Shown one piece after another: positions 1 through 7,380 of a stretch of 10,673 nt of DNA. Position numbers and translations under genes: made by a program. This DNA is from UBA9547 sp043769845 (GTDB taxonomy: Bacteria; Bacteroidota; Bacteroidia; Cytophagales; UBA9547). Location: assembly GCA_043769845.1 (NCBI GenBank), contig JAYVIX010000147.1, forward strand, positions 1 to 10,673. The letters are read 5' to 3'. How positions within the stretch are numbered: the first letter of the stretch is position 1; every line of letters starts with the position of its first letter. Below the pieces are notes generated by a model that saw only the letters and a list, made by a program, of their open reading frames with translations, was not told the origin of the DNA and searched no databases.

Positions 1-1303
1 CAAAAAAAGCGATGCCTGCGTATAGAACAAAGGTCGAAATGGGAATAACCCACAAATTGGACAAGAGAAAATAGGTTGGGAATTGTTTGAAATACAAAAG
101 TGCAAGCGGAAATGTGGTGATTTGGGCGGCTACCGAAATGCAGGTAATTTTCCAAACCCAACGTACAAGCCAAGTTTTAGGGCGAAAAAGCGATTGTAAT
201 TTGGGCTGAAAAAACACAATGCCAAATACGGCCATGAACGACATTTGAAAGCCAACACTCATCAACGAATAAGGATCGAAAAGCAAAATAGCAAAGGCTG
301 TAAATCCTAAGGTATTGTAAATATTGCCTTTACGTCCAATCCATTTTCCTAAAATGATGACCGAAAACATCACCACAGCTCGCAAAACGGCTGGCGAAAA
401 GGCGGTCATCAAACCGAATGTCCAGATTGCAAGAAGTGAAAATCCGTAGTTGAAATGAACTGCAATTCGATTTTTGGCCAATGCACTCAACAGCATTTGG
501 ATCAATTGAAAAACCAAGGCCACGTGCATACCCGAAACGGCCAAAACATGGATTGCTCCAGCTCCTGAATAGGCATTAAACAATTCAGGATCAATCGTTT
601 GTCTAATTCCTAAAACCAACATCGAAGCCACCACAAATTCCTGTCCTTCGCCAATGGAGGTTCTTAGCTGGTCGGTCAGTTGTTTGCGCATCCTGAAAGC
701 AAATTCCCAAATCAGACTCGTGGGGGCATTTTTCAGAAAATCCAGTTTTCCTGAGGCAATAAAATGTTGGTGATAAATGTTCCGAAAGGTAAGAAAGCGT
801 TTGTAATCAAACTCGCCAGGATTAGCAGGCGACTGAGTTTCGGCTGGCGCACCTGCTATCAAAAGCCAATCGCCATAATTGAGTTGTGCATTGGCTGAAT
901 CGGGCGGGAAATAAGCCAAGACATTTCCTTTGGCATTTGTCCACGCTCCGTTTACCCGTATGCATTTGACGCTCAATTGGGTAGAAAGTGATTTTGGTTT
1001 CTGAACCAATTCATCGTCCACCACTGCGATATAGGCTTCGATCTTGCCCTGAACATGTGCAAAATGCGCTGGATCAGGCAATTGATTTTTCGATTTGCAC
1101 ACGTACGCCCCAAGCGAAAAACACAACAAGTAAGCCAAAAGTCCCAAAAGCACTTCTCGCCCTTTGATTTTCAACCAAAAGACCAAAAAATAAAGGCAAG
1201 CAAAACCAATTACTTGCCTTTCAATCGAATGAAATAAATGTCCAAAATGTATAAACGCAGCTACACCTAGCGTAAAAAAAATCGCCAATCGAAGAAAAGG
1301 CAT
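1..1303 (-). CDS. comEC: ComEC/Rec2-family DNA internalisation channel, N-terminal part (truncated by window edge)
   Basis: Inner-membrane channel protein that carries single-stranded DNA into the cytoplasm during natural transformation. Reading the minus strand from the ATG at 1303-1301 gives 434 codons with no stop before the window edge. Residues 1-70 hold two or three hydrophobic segments. Residues about 75-185 form the DUF4131-type soluble domain, ending in NPGEFDYKRFL (161-171), typical of ComEC. The Competence domain follows, with the hallmark AGAIHVLAVSGMHVAL (248-263), then SPAVLRAVVMF (303-313), DPYSLMSVGFQMSFMAVFG (343-361) and further membrane helices up to residue 434. The rest of the helices and any C-terminal metallo-beta-lactamase domain lie outside the window. 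It starts 22 bp after the dapF stop on the same strand, so the two are probably co-transcribed. The coding strand has a T8 run at codons 8-11. The family assignment is firm; whether the organism is transformable cannot be told from this sequence. Confidence 0.93.
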   Translation of the reverse strand, partial: MPFLRLAIFFTLGVAAFIHFGHLFHSIERQVIGFACLYFLVFWLKIKGREVLLGLLAYLLCFSLGAYVCKSKNQLPDPAHFAHVQGKIEAYIAVVDDELVQKPKSLSTQLSVKCIRVNGAWTNAKGNVLAYFPPDSANAQLNYGDWLLIAGAPAETQSPANPGEFDYKRFLTFRNIYHQHFIASGKLDFLKNAPTSLIWEFAFRMRKQLTDQLRTSIGEGQEFVVASMLVLGIRQTIDPELFNAYSGAGAIHVLAVSGMHVALVFQLIQMLLSALAKNRIAVHFNYGFSLLAIWTFGLMTAFSPAVLRAVVMFSVIILGKWIGRKGNIYNTLGFTAFAILLFDPYSLMSVGFQMSFMAVFGIVFFQPKLQSLFRPKTWLVRWVWKITCISVAAQITTFPLALLYFKQFPTYFLLSNLWVIPISTFVLYAGIAFF

Positions 1304-1340
1304 ACTGTTAATTAATAATTTTTAATTAATAATTAACAGT
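1304..1340. repeat. AT-rich inverted and direct repeat at the dapF/comEC junction
   Basis: Perfect 11-bp arms, ACTGTTAATTA (1304-1314) and TAATTAACAGT (1330-1340), flank a 15-nt AT-only spacer. The same DNA also holds a 13-bp direct repeat, TTAATTAATAATT, at 1308-1320 and 1322-1334 (14-bp period). It fills the gap between dapF and comEC and encodes the dapF stop plus its last residues (TVNY). In RNA it could fold as an all-AU-rich hairpin between the two cistrons. No T-rich tail of terminator type follows before the comEC start, so I read it as a small repeat or processing hairpin rather than a terminator. Confidence 0.7.
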
Positions 1341-2108
1341 CGTGTCTCCTTCAAAAACCTTCACGGCCGGGCCGATCAAGAATACGTTTTCGAAAACAGA
1401 ATCGGCTTTGGGCTCGAAAGATACTTGAAGATTTCCTCCTTTTGTTCGGATTGCAACTGGGCTTTTGAAACCTTTGAAAAACGAAGCAATCGCACAAGCG
1501 GTCACGCCTGTACCGCACGAATAGGTTTCGTCTTCCACACCACGCTCGTAAGTGCGCACATAAAGGCTGTTGTTGGGCAGCATTTGCATATAATTCACAT
1601 TGGTACCGCCAGGCGCAAATCGTTCGCTAAAACGGATATTTTTGCCCAAGGAAACAATATCGGTTGCTTCCACATCGGCCACCGATTCTACATAATGTGG
1701 CGAGCCTGTATTTAAAAAAAAATCGGCACCATTTTGTTCGATGTCGTACACATCAATCATTCCCAAATGCACCTGATCTTCTTTTATAAAGGCCAAATGT
1801 GGGCCATCGACTGCCAAGAAATAGGCTTTGTCCGAAACCACTCCAAGATCGTACGCAAATTTCACCAAACAGCGACCGCCATTTCCGCACATCGTACTTT
1901 CGTTTCCGTCCGAATTGTAATACACCATTTTAAAATCGAAGTCTTCGACCTTTTCCAAAAGCATCAAACCATCGGCACCAATCCCGAACCTACGGTGGCA
2001 AAGTTGTGCGACCGTTTCTTTCGAAAGCTTCGGCATACTGCCATCCATGTTGTCGAAAATCACAAAGTCGTTGCCTGTTCCTTGGTATTTGTAAAACCTC
2101 TTAGTCAT
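1326..2108 (-). CDS. dapF: Diaminopimelate epimerase
   Basis: Cytoplasmic, cofactor-independent racemase that converts LL- to meso-diaminopimelate, the last-but-one step to lysine and the cross-linking residue of peptidoglycan. It has 260 residues, normal for the family. The N-terminal signature KYQGTGNDFVIFDN (7-20) is present. The first catalytic cysteine lies in CGNGGRC (Cys74, within 74-80). The second lies in ERGVEDETYSCGTG (Cys198, within 188-201). Both catalytic cysteines are therefore intact and the enzyme should be active. The ATG at 2108 places the GTGNDF motif at the usual distance; upstream there is no Shine-Dalgarno, only A-rich sequence. comEC follows after 22 bp. Two oddities: the coding strand has a run of nine T within codons 129-132 (DFFL), and the last four residues are encoded by the junction repeat. 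It is divergent from dnaA across a 452-bp spacer. Confidence 0.97.
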   Translation of the reverse strand: MTKRFYKYQGTGNDFVIFDNMDGSMPKLSKETVAQLCHRRFGIGADGLMLLEKVEDFDFKMVYYNSDGNESTMCGNGGRCLVKFAYDLGVVSDKAYFLAVDGPHLAFIKEDQVHLGMIDVYDIEQNGADFFLNTGSPHYVESVADVEATDIVSLGKNIRFSERFAPGGTNVNYMQMLPNNSLYVRTYERGVEDETYSCGTGVTACAIASFFKGFKSPVAIRTKGGNLQVSFEPKADSVFENVFLIGPAVKVFEGDTTVNY

Positions 2109-2560
2109 AGTCGTTTATTTCGGTCGCAAGCTAAAAAAAGGAGCTCAAATTTCTTCGAAAAAGGAGACAAAAGAGCGTCAACAATCATTCATCAGTTCGC
2201 AAGTACTTAAAACCAACATTATCAGGCCTTTTGGGTATCAGAATGGTTTAACAAAAACATCGTAATCTTATGAAAATCAAATAGTTAGATATATTTTAGA
2301 TACCTTTCTTTTGGCTCTCAGCTACTTACGCAATAAGTTAAGACAATGTTAAGGTATAACCTTTATTTGGTACTAATACAATAAAAAACATAATTATTTG
2401 AATAATCAGAAGGAATAATCAGCCCTAATTCAACACAGGCTAACAAACCAAAAAGTCAAGACCGAAAGTACTTTTTTTTCTAGTTTTTTTAGGCTCATAT
2501 TTGAAAGCGGAAATGGCGAATTCTGCCTTTTTTACCCAAAACTCCATTTTAAGATTAGTG
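2109..2560. other. dapF-dnaA divergent spacer with phased short direct repeats
   Basis: A 452-bp AT-rich, gene-free region holding the control sequences of two divergent genes. Three pairs of closely spaced direct repeats are visible: TTAGATA at 2285-2291 and 2296-2302 (11-bp period), GTTAAG at 2337-2342 and 2348-2353 (11-bp period), and GAATAATCAG at 2400-2409 and 2413-2422 (13-bp period). Just upstream of dnaA are T8 (2472-2479) and T7 (2484-2490) tracts. Next comes CATATTTG (2496-2503), which matches five of the six fixed positions of the Bacteroidetes -7 box TAnnTTTG, but there is no TTTG at the right distance upstream. I found no sequence within one mismatch of the DnaA box TTATCCACA on either strand, so an origin here is not supported. 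No tRNA or convincing small ORF is present. Confidence 0.5.
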
Positions 2561-3970
2561 ATGAACAAGAGTGGCAAAGATGTCTGGGATAAGTGTCTCA
2601 AGTTGATAAGATCCCAGGTGGAAGAGCAAAGTTTCAATACTTGGTTTTCGCCCATTGTGCCTCATGTTCTAAATGGTAGTTCGCTTATTATTCAAGTTCC
2701 TAGTATTTATTTTTATGAATATTTGGAAGAAAAATACGTAGGACTGCTCCGCAAAGCTGTAGTGGCAGTACTTGGCCAAGAAGGAAAGCTTGAATATTCG
2801 ATCGTTGTAGACAAAGGCAACAAAGAAAACAAGCCCAAAACACTTCAACTGCCGACCAATCAAAACGGTATCGAAGTTTCAGACAATACTTATGGAAAAG
2901 GAAATGTAGCAAAACCAAAGCCTACATTCAAATCTCAAATCAACATTAATTACCAGTTCGAAAACCTGATCGAAGGCGATTGCAATCGTTTGGCTCGTTC
3001 GGCTGGTTTGGCGGTGGCCAATAAACCTGGTTATACGTCATTCAATCCATTGCTTTGCTACGGTGGGGTAGGTTTGGGCAAAACCCATTTGGCACATGCT
3101 ATAGGAAACAGAATAATGAAAAATTTTCCAGATAAGAAAGTTTTTTATATCACGTCTGAACGTTTCGTAAACCAGTTTATGGACGCTACGCAAACGAATG
3201 GTTTGCAAGATTTTGGCAATTTCTATCTCGATTTGGATGTATTGATTTTAGATGACGTTCAGTTCTTTGCCAACAAAGGTAAGACTCAGGAAATGTTCTT
3301 CCATATTTTCAATCACCTTCATCAATCAGGCAAACAAATCATTCTTACCACTGATCGTGCCCCAAAAGATTTGGTTGGTTTTCAAGACCGACTACATTCA
3401 CGTTTCAAATGGGGGCTTTCGGCTGACATGCAACAGCCTGATTTCGAGACTAAACTGGCGATTATCAACACCAAAACACAAGTAGAAGGAATAAAACTTC
3501 CTGATAATGTGATGGAGTATTTAGCCTATAGTGTCGATACGAATGTGCGTGATTTGGAAGGCGTTTTGGTGTCTCTCATCGCACAATCGACCCTGAACCG
3601 TAAGGAAATTGATCTTCAACTTACCAAAGAGATTCTCAAAAACCTCGTTCATCCAATTGATACAGAGGTAAATATCGACTATATACAAAAAAGTATTGCC
3701 GAATATTTCGACCTGAGTTTGGAGCAATTGGTGGATAAAACAAGAAAGAAAGAAGTAGTGACGGCAAGGCAATTGGGCATGTATTTTGCCAAAGAATATA
3801 CCAATTTGTCTCTTCAAACTATCGGCCAACATTTTGGCAAACGTGATCACAGCACTGTGATTCATGCCATCAATTGTGTAAATGACCTGATTGAAACAGA
3901 CAGAAAATTCAAAAAGGCGTATCAGGATTTACAAAAGAAATTGAAAGTAAATACAAGAGTTAATAGTTAA
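2561..3970 (+). CDS. dnaA: Chromosomal replication initiator protein DnaA
   Basis: Binds origin DnaA boxes, forms an ATP-dependent filament, opens the origin and recruits helicase. The chosen ATG gives 469 residues. Domain I (about 1-85) has the conserved VWDKCLKLI and SFNTWFSPI. A short linker follows (85-125). The AAA+ domain has Walker A GGVGLGKTH (168-176), Walker B LILDDVQF (228-235), sensor 1 TTDRAP (263-268), the arginine-finger box DRLHSRFKWG (276-285) and sensor 2 NVRDLEGVL (328-336). Domain IV carries the DNA-binding signature GKRDHSTVIHA (426-436). The frame is open further upstream (TTG 2501, ATG 2513), but the added residues are unlike DnaA. ATG 2561 sits a few residues before the conserved VWDKCL and suits a leader after the weak -7 box at 2496-2503. 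The gene ends in a GTTAATA tandem repeat that encodes its last residues. It converges on the 709-residue gene with 36 bp between stops. dnaN and recF are not adjacent within the window. Confidence 0.97.
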   Translation: MNKSGKDVWDKCLKLIRSQVEEQSFNTWFSPIVPHVLNGSSLIIQVPSIYFYEYLEEKYVGLLRKAVVAVLGQEGKLEYSIVVDKGNKENKPKTLQLPTNQNGIEVSDNTYGKGNVAKPKPTFKSQININYQFENLIEGDCNRLARSAGLAVANKPGYTSFNPLLCYGGVGLGKTHLAHAIGNRIMKNFPDKKVFYITSERFVNQFMDATQTNGLQDFGNFYLDLDVLILDDVQFFANKGKTQEMFFHIFNHLHQSGKQIILTTDRAPKDLVGFQDRLHSRFKWGLSADMQQPDFETKLAIINTKTQVEGIKLPDNVMEYLAYSVDTNVRDLEGVLVSLIAQSTLNRKEIDLQLTKEILKNLVHPIDTEVNIDYIQKSIAEYFDLSLEQLVDKTRKKEVVTARQLGMYFAKEYTNLSLQTIGQHFGKRDHSTVIHAINCVNDLIETDRKFKKAYQDLQKKLKVNTRVNS

Positions 3971-3972
3971 TA
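3959..3972. repeat. Tandem GTTAATA repeat over the dnaA stop codon
   Basis: Two head-to-tail copies of the 7-mer GTTAATA (3959-3965, 3966-3972) encode the last dnaA codons (Val-Asn-Ser) and contain the TAA stop at 3968-3970. The unit resembles the GTTAAT-containing repeat that ends dapF, suggesting related AT-rich repeat material at both gene ends. It is a short repeat and may be chance. Confidence 0.5.
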
Positions 3973-4006
3973 GTCATTCTGTGTCCTAAGAACACACACC
4001 AAAAAA

Positions 4007-6136
4007 TCAAAACCTCACCTCAATCCCAGGTCCGAAAAGCAGAAACCAAGATCCGCTTTTGAGCATGTAACCGAAGCCAGTGTGAAGTGGGAAACTAAAT
4101 CGTGAATTTCGGTTGACGGGATAAACTGAAATCATGGCTACTGCGGCCACATCACGGTTTACTTCGGCTTTGTCGCTGAAATTGAAAGCGTTGAGTGCCA
4201 AAAAACCTGCTCCAATTCGGTACGGTTTTATCTTGCCAATTTGCAAATTGTCGTAAAAACTAAACTGGGCAATGGCTGCAATACTGATCCCAGTGAGTGC
4301 GCCAATTCCCTCAGTATCAAAACGTTTCACAAGCATTCCTGCCGGAAATGAAACTTGCAAATCGAAAACCACGTTTCGTTTCAGAATTATTTTTACCGAA
4401 CGGCTAAAACCAGAAGTTGAGTAGTGTTTCGGGCTATGTTTTATATTAACAAATAGCTGCGAATAACCTTCCAAATTGTATGTTTTAGTGTTCAATAAAT
4501 CGTTTAAACTGATCGAGGCATTGTCGCAATCGGTACGGTCATAGTTGCCAAAACGTGTTGAGCTTTCGCCCGGACAGACTACTATTTCCTTATGAATTGT
4601 TTCTTTCACTTCGCCTTTTGGAGTCACGATTTTTACTTCCACATCCAAATATTGCTTTCCGTAAAACGCATTTCCATTGTCAATTTTGTCGGGATTAAGT
4701 ACGATGACTACATCGCGCAAAAGTTGGTCGTACAGCACGGGTTTGTCAAATTTTTCATCAAACAAAGCCACCGATTCGTCTCCATAATTCAGTCTGACAA
4801 AATCCATTTGACGCGGCTCTTGAAATTCTTTTACCAACAAATCAAAAGCCGTTACCTGATTGTTTAGGAAAAAAGTTGACTTCTTTCTCGAAAACGTTTT
4901 AGGAATTGTCAGTTTGTAAAAAGCTACTTCGTCCGACAATCCAATTGAATCCTTTTTCAAACCTTCCAGGCCATCTAATTGAATTTTGGCTTTCTGCAAA
5001 CCATTTCCAATTACCTTTATTTCAACTTCCTCACCAGGGCGACCATACAACTTTTCGCTCCAATCTTCATTTTTTCGCATGATTTGTATGCCGTCTATCC
5101 TTGGTTTTTCCAGAATATTAAGGTTGGTGACAAAGCGCGTTTTATCGCCATCTTTGATATACAAATAGCCTTCTCTGGCTCTGTGCAATGAAAAAGGCCT
5201 CAGCCAACACAACACTTTCCCGTTGGCCAAAACTGAACGCGCAAAAATCTCCGCAATCAGATTTCCGCCAGGTTCCTGACTATCTTCCACACGATAGGTT
5301 TTCTTTAAAATAAGATTTGAATTATTTCGCACCTGTATTTCTTCGCCATTCTGAAAATTGGCTTTGTCGAAAAAGACTTCTTCTTTGTCGAAACTAAGGA
5401 AATCGATCAAATTGGGTTTTACTTGAAAACGTAGCTCCAAATTGAACAACGCATTTCCGATTTTTCCATCTTTTTGCACAATCGGATGAATCGTTTTGAA
5501 AGGAATCGTAAGGCTGCGTCTACCAAGCAAATGCGGTCGAACTTGAATTCTGAGACTGTTTAGTTGCTTCGAAACCTTGTAATCAAACTCGTCATTGGTA
5601 TGCCAATCGGGGGCAAATTGAATGTTCCAAATATTCTGACCGACCAAATCAATCGTGAGCTCTTCTTCTAAAAAAATACCAAACACTTCAGAGGTCAAGG
5701 CAAGTTTAGTATCTGAAAACATAAAAATAGGCACATTGACCGCTTTTTCAATTGCACCTTTGAATTGTAGCACAATATCGCCTTTGAAAAACAGTTTACC
5801 TTCTTTCAATTGCATTTCAAATACATACGAATTGCGCTCGGGTACAAAGCGTACACTATCCGAAAATTCCAATGTTTCGTCTTCCTTAAGTTGAACGTGT
5901 GTGTATGTTGTGGTGTCGTTCAGGGCGATTTCAACTTGGACTAGATTCGAAGGTTGTGCCAATTTTATCACATGGTAATTTTTGTCTTGGTGAATCGCAT
6001 TGTGTTTGTCGAAATAATAAGACGCAGTATCCACCTTGAAAAACAATGACTTATACGCTTCTTTGGTTTGTGCAGAAGTGTGAAATACTGCGAAAAAACA
6101 AAATAGTGCGATTAATTTAAATGAATAATTATTCAT
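4007..6136 (-). CDS. Secreted protein of unknown function: Ig-like beta domains plus putative C-terminal outer-membrane barrel
   Basis: I do not recognise this 709-residue protein. It has a signal peptide: a hydrophobic core at residues 7-19 and a likely cleavage after TSA (residue 22), with no lipobox cysteine. The body is rich in short alternating strands and looks like several beta-sandwich modules, roughly 25-240, 241-340, 344-435 (an IPT/TIG-like stretch with PRIDGI and GRPGEEVEIKVIGNG) and 440-585. Only two cysteines, Cys521 and Cys537, lie close together in this last module and could form a disulphide. From about 587 to the end there are some six amphipathic strands with glycine turns, finishing in GIEVRF. 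The terminal phenylalanine is typical of outer-membrane beta-barrels. My inference is an outer-membrane or periplasmic protein with a large periplasmic or surface part. It lies 57 bp downstream of the YheT-like hydrolase on the same strand. Its start codon sits in a perfect 16-bp palindrome. The gene is confident; the function is not known. Confidence 0.85.
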   Translation of the reverse strand: MNNYSFKLIALFCFFAVFHTSAQTKEAYKSLFFKVDTASYYFDKHNAIHQDKNYHVIKLAQPSNLVQVEIALNDTTTYTHVQLKEDETLEFSDSVRFVPERNSYVFEMQLKEGKLFFKGDIVLQFKGAIEKAVNVPIFMFSDTKLALTSEVFGIFLEEELTIDLVGQNIWNIQFAPDWHTNDEFDYKVSKQLNSLRIQVRPHLLGRRSLTIPFKTIHPIVQKDGKIGNALFNLELRFQVKPNLIDFLSFDKEEVFFDKANFQNGEEIQVRNNSNLILKKTYRVEDSQEPGGNLIAEIFARSVLANGKVLCWLRPFSLHRAREGYLYIKDGDKTRFVTNLNILEKPRIDGIQIMRKNEDWSEKLYGRPGEEVEIKVIGNGLQKAKIQLDGLEGLKKDSIGLSDEVAFYKLTIPKTFSRKKSTFFLNNQVTAFDLLVKEFQEPRQMDFVRLNYGDESVALFDEKFDKPVLYDQLLRDVVIVLNPDKIDNGNAFYGKQYLDVEVKIVTPKGEVKETIHKEIVVCPGESSTRFGNYDRTDCDNASISLNDLLNTKTYNLEGYSQLFVNIKHSPKHYSTSGFSRSVKIILKRNVVFDLQVSFPAGMLVKRFDTEGIGALTGISIAAIAQFSFYDNLQIGKIKPYRIGAGFLALNAFNFSDKAEVNRDVAAVAMISVYPVNRNSRFSFPLHTGFGYMLKSGSWFLLFGPGIEVRF
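6121..6136. repeat. Perfect 16-bp palindrome covering the start of the 709-residue gene
   Basis: ATGAATAATTATTCAT is identical to its reverse complement and contains the first five codons and the ATG of the secreted-protein gene on the minus strand. It could be a protein-binding site or a weak hairpin over the start codon. As DNA it is all A/T apart from the two outer G/C pairs. Chance in AT-rich DNA is possible. Confidence 0.6.
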
Positions 6137-6193
6137 ACTTAAAATCTATTTATTCAGAAATCATTCCTGATGTTTGAATCTATGAAAGGCAAT

Positions 6194-7159
6194 TTAGCTA
6201 CAATTATTTTCTGCCAAAAATGACAAAATCCATTCTTCGTGTTTGGGCGTTGGGGCGTTTGTTTCAGGCCAAAACCCGACATGACCACCAAAATTAGGCA
6301 TGTACAAATGCACCTTCGGATTGGTTTCAGCTTCTTTTCTTGGAAAGCATTTGTCGGTCAGAAATGGATCATCTAATGCATTGATTATCAAGGTAGAAAC
6401 TTGAATTTTCGAAATCACTTGTTTGGACGAACAGTTTTTGTAATAGTCTTCGCCATCTGCAAAACCATTGGCTGGGCCAGTAAACATGTCGTCAAAAAGG
6501 CGAATAGTTTTTATTTTGAGGTACTTTTCAGGAGAAAGTGTATTTGGGAAAAGCTGCATTTTAGTTCGCAGCTTTGCTTTCAGCGAAAACAAAAATTGGT
6601 AACTGTACAACAGATTGTCCCAGCGTTCCATTTTATCAGACGAGGACGACAAATGGCAGGGAACAGAAACGCCAACGACTGCTTTTATTTGTTTTGGAAT
6701 CGAATGTGCACTATCGCCAGTGTATTTCAAGACGATATTCCCGCCCAAACTAAAGCCAATGATGGCTATTTCGGAATGTGATTTCGATACATGATCAATC
6801 GTAGTTTTCAGGTCGTCAGTAGCGCCACTGTGGTACGAGCGATAAAGTTTGTTGGGCTCGCCACTGCAACCTCGCAAGTTCAAAGCGGCTACATTCCAAC
6901 CGTTTTTTTGCAAAAATAAAGCCAAAGAAAGAATGTAACTGCTTTGTGATGAACCTTCTAGTCCATGTACCAAGATAGCACATCTTGAATGCCCAGTGCG
7001 CAACCAGTCGATGTCCAAAAAATCGTAATCGTGGGTTGGGATTCGTTCTCTTTGATAAGGAACTTTGAATTTTGGTCGAAAAAAATAAGGCAAAATCGAG
7101 CCTAAATGCCCGTCTCTGAATAGGAGAGGAGGCTTGTAATCGGGAATTAAAAATGGCAA
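6194..7159 (-). CDS. YheT-family alpha/beta hydrolase (COG0429 type)
   Basis: Predicted cytoplasmic serine hydrolase of the YheT/UPF0017 group; the natural substrate is not known for most members. The 321-residue length is close to E. coli YheT. The N-terminal PPLLFRDGHLGSILPYFFR (10-28) is the family's hallmark 'GHLQTI' region. The oxyanion-hole strand VHGLEGS is at 64-70, and NLRGCSGEPN at 94-103. The nucleophile elbow is GFSLGGN with Ser137. The acid lies in NALDDPF (Asp263 or Asp264) and the base in GGHVGF (His293), so the triad is complete. No ATG lies at the 5' end in this frame. The first plausible start is the TTG at 7159-7157; an in-frame stop occurs 11 codons upstream, leaving only ATT or TTG as options, and TTG gives the normal family N-terminus. 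A -7-like octamer TAATTTTG lies 25 nt upstream. The 709-residue gene follows after 57 bp, probably in the same transcript. Confidence 0.93.
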   Translation of the reverse strand: MPFLIPDYKPPLLFRDGHLGSILPYFFRPKFKVPYQRERIPTHDYDFLDIDWLRTGHSRCAILVHGLEGSSQSSYILSLALFLQKNGWNVAALNLRGCSGEPNKLYRSYHSGATDDLKTTIDHVSKSHSEIAIIGFSLGGNIVLKYTGDSAHSIPKQIKAVVGVSVPCHLSSSSDKMERWDNLLYSYQFLFSLKAKLRTKMQLFPNTLSPEKYLKIKTIRLFDDMFTGPANGFADGEDYYKNCSSKQVISKIQVSTLIINALDDPFLTDKCFPRKEAETNPKVHLYMPNFGGHVGFWPETNAPTPKHEEWILSFLAENNCS

Positions 7160-7184
7160 AATGCGAGGTTTAGATTTATTTAGA

Positions 7185-7192
7185 CAAAATTA
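7185..7192 (-). promoter_or_regulatory. Candidate Bacteroidetes -7 box for the YheT-like gene
   Basis: On the minus strand this reads TAATTTTG, an exact match to the Bacteroidetes -7 consensus TAnnTTTG. It lies 25 nt before the TTG start, leaving a short leader of roughly 20 nt. No good TTTG element is found at the usual distance upstream; the nearest ATTG words are 14 and 25 nt away. Support rests on the octamer and its position only. Confidence 0.4.
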
Positions 7193-7261
7193 AGAGAACT
7201 GATAATCAATCGCTTTTCAATTTTAAACGAAAAAATACACAAAAGACTGCACTAAATTTAA

Positions 7262-7292
7262 TTTGTACTGTACTTATCGTTTTGTACTTATC
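7262..7292. repeat. Direct repeat cluster TGTACTTATC in the divergent promoter region
   Basis: TGTACTTATC occurs at 7269-7278 and 7283-7292 (14-bp period). TTTGTAC also occurs at 7262-7268 and 7281-7287, and GTAC-T-GTAC (7265-7273) is a small palindrome within it. The cluster lies about 75 bp upstream of the -7 octamer facing left (7185-7192) and 80 bp upstream of the one facing right (7373-7380). A regulator-binding site is possible but no family can be named. Confidence 0.45.
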
Positions 7293-7347
7293 AGAATCGA
7301 ATTTGGAAACCGATTTTCTTCCAACTTTTTTAGGTACAAAGAAAGTA

Positions 7348-7380
7348 ATTGGTAGATAATTGGCTGTCCCGATAATTTTG
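7348..7380 (+). promoter_or_regulatory. Candidate Bacteroidetes promoter for the HTTM gene
   Basis: TAATTTTG at 7373-7380 matches the -7 consensus TAnnTTTG exactly. ATTG at 7348-7351 lies 21 bp upstream and agrees with the last three bases of the -33 element TTTG. The spacing is within the range known for Bacteroidetes housekeeping promoters. Transcription from here would give a leader of about 85 nt before the ATG at 7473 and could also serve the symporter gene 32 bp after it. This remains a prediction by motif. Confidence 0.45.

Noticed and set aside
1734..2210. Long open frame on the plus strand opposite dapF (158 codons)
   Set aside because: It overlaps dapF antisense, whose catalytic motifs are intact, and its translation has no recognisable features.
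2501..2560. Extension of dnaA to TTG 2501 or ATG 2513
   Set aside because: The added residues do not resemble DnaA N-termini, while ATG 2561 places VWDKCL at the normal position.
2109..2560. Origin of replication next to dnaA
   Set aside because: The DNA is AT-rich with direct repeats, but no DnaA box within one mismatch was found by eye on either strand and dnaN is not adjacent.
3521..3865. Antisense open frame of 114 codons inside dnaA
   Set aside because: It lies wholly within the conserved DnaA domains on the opposite strand and has no features of its own.
3980..3996. TGTGT/ACACA hairpin between the convergent dnaA and 709-residue gene as a bidirectional terminator
   Set aside because: The stem is only 5 bp with a 7-nt loop and no T tract follows it on either strand.
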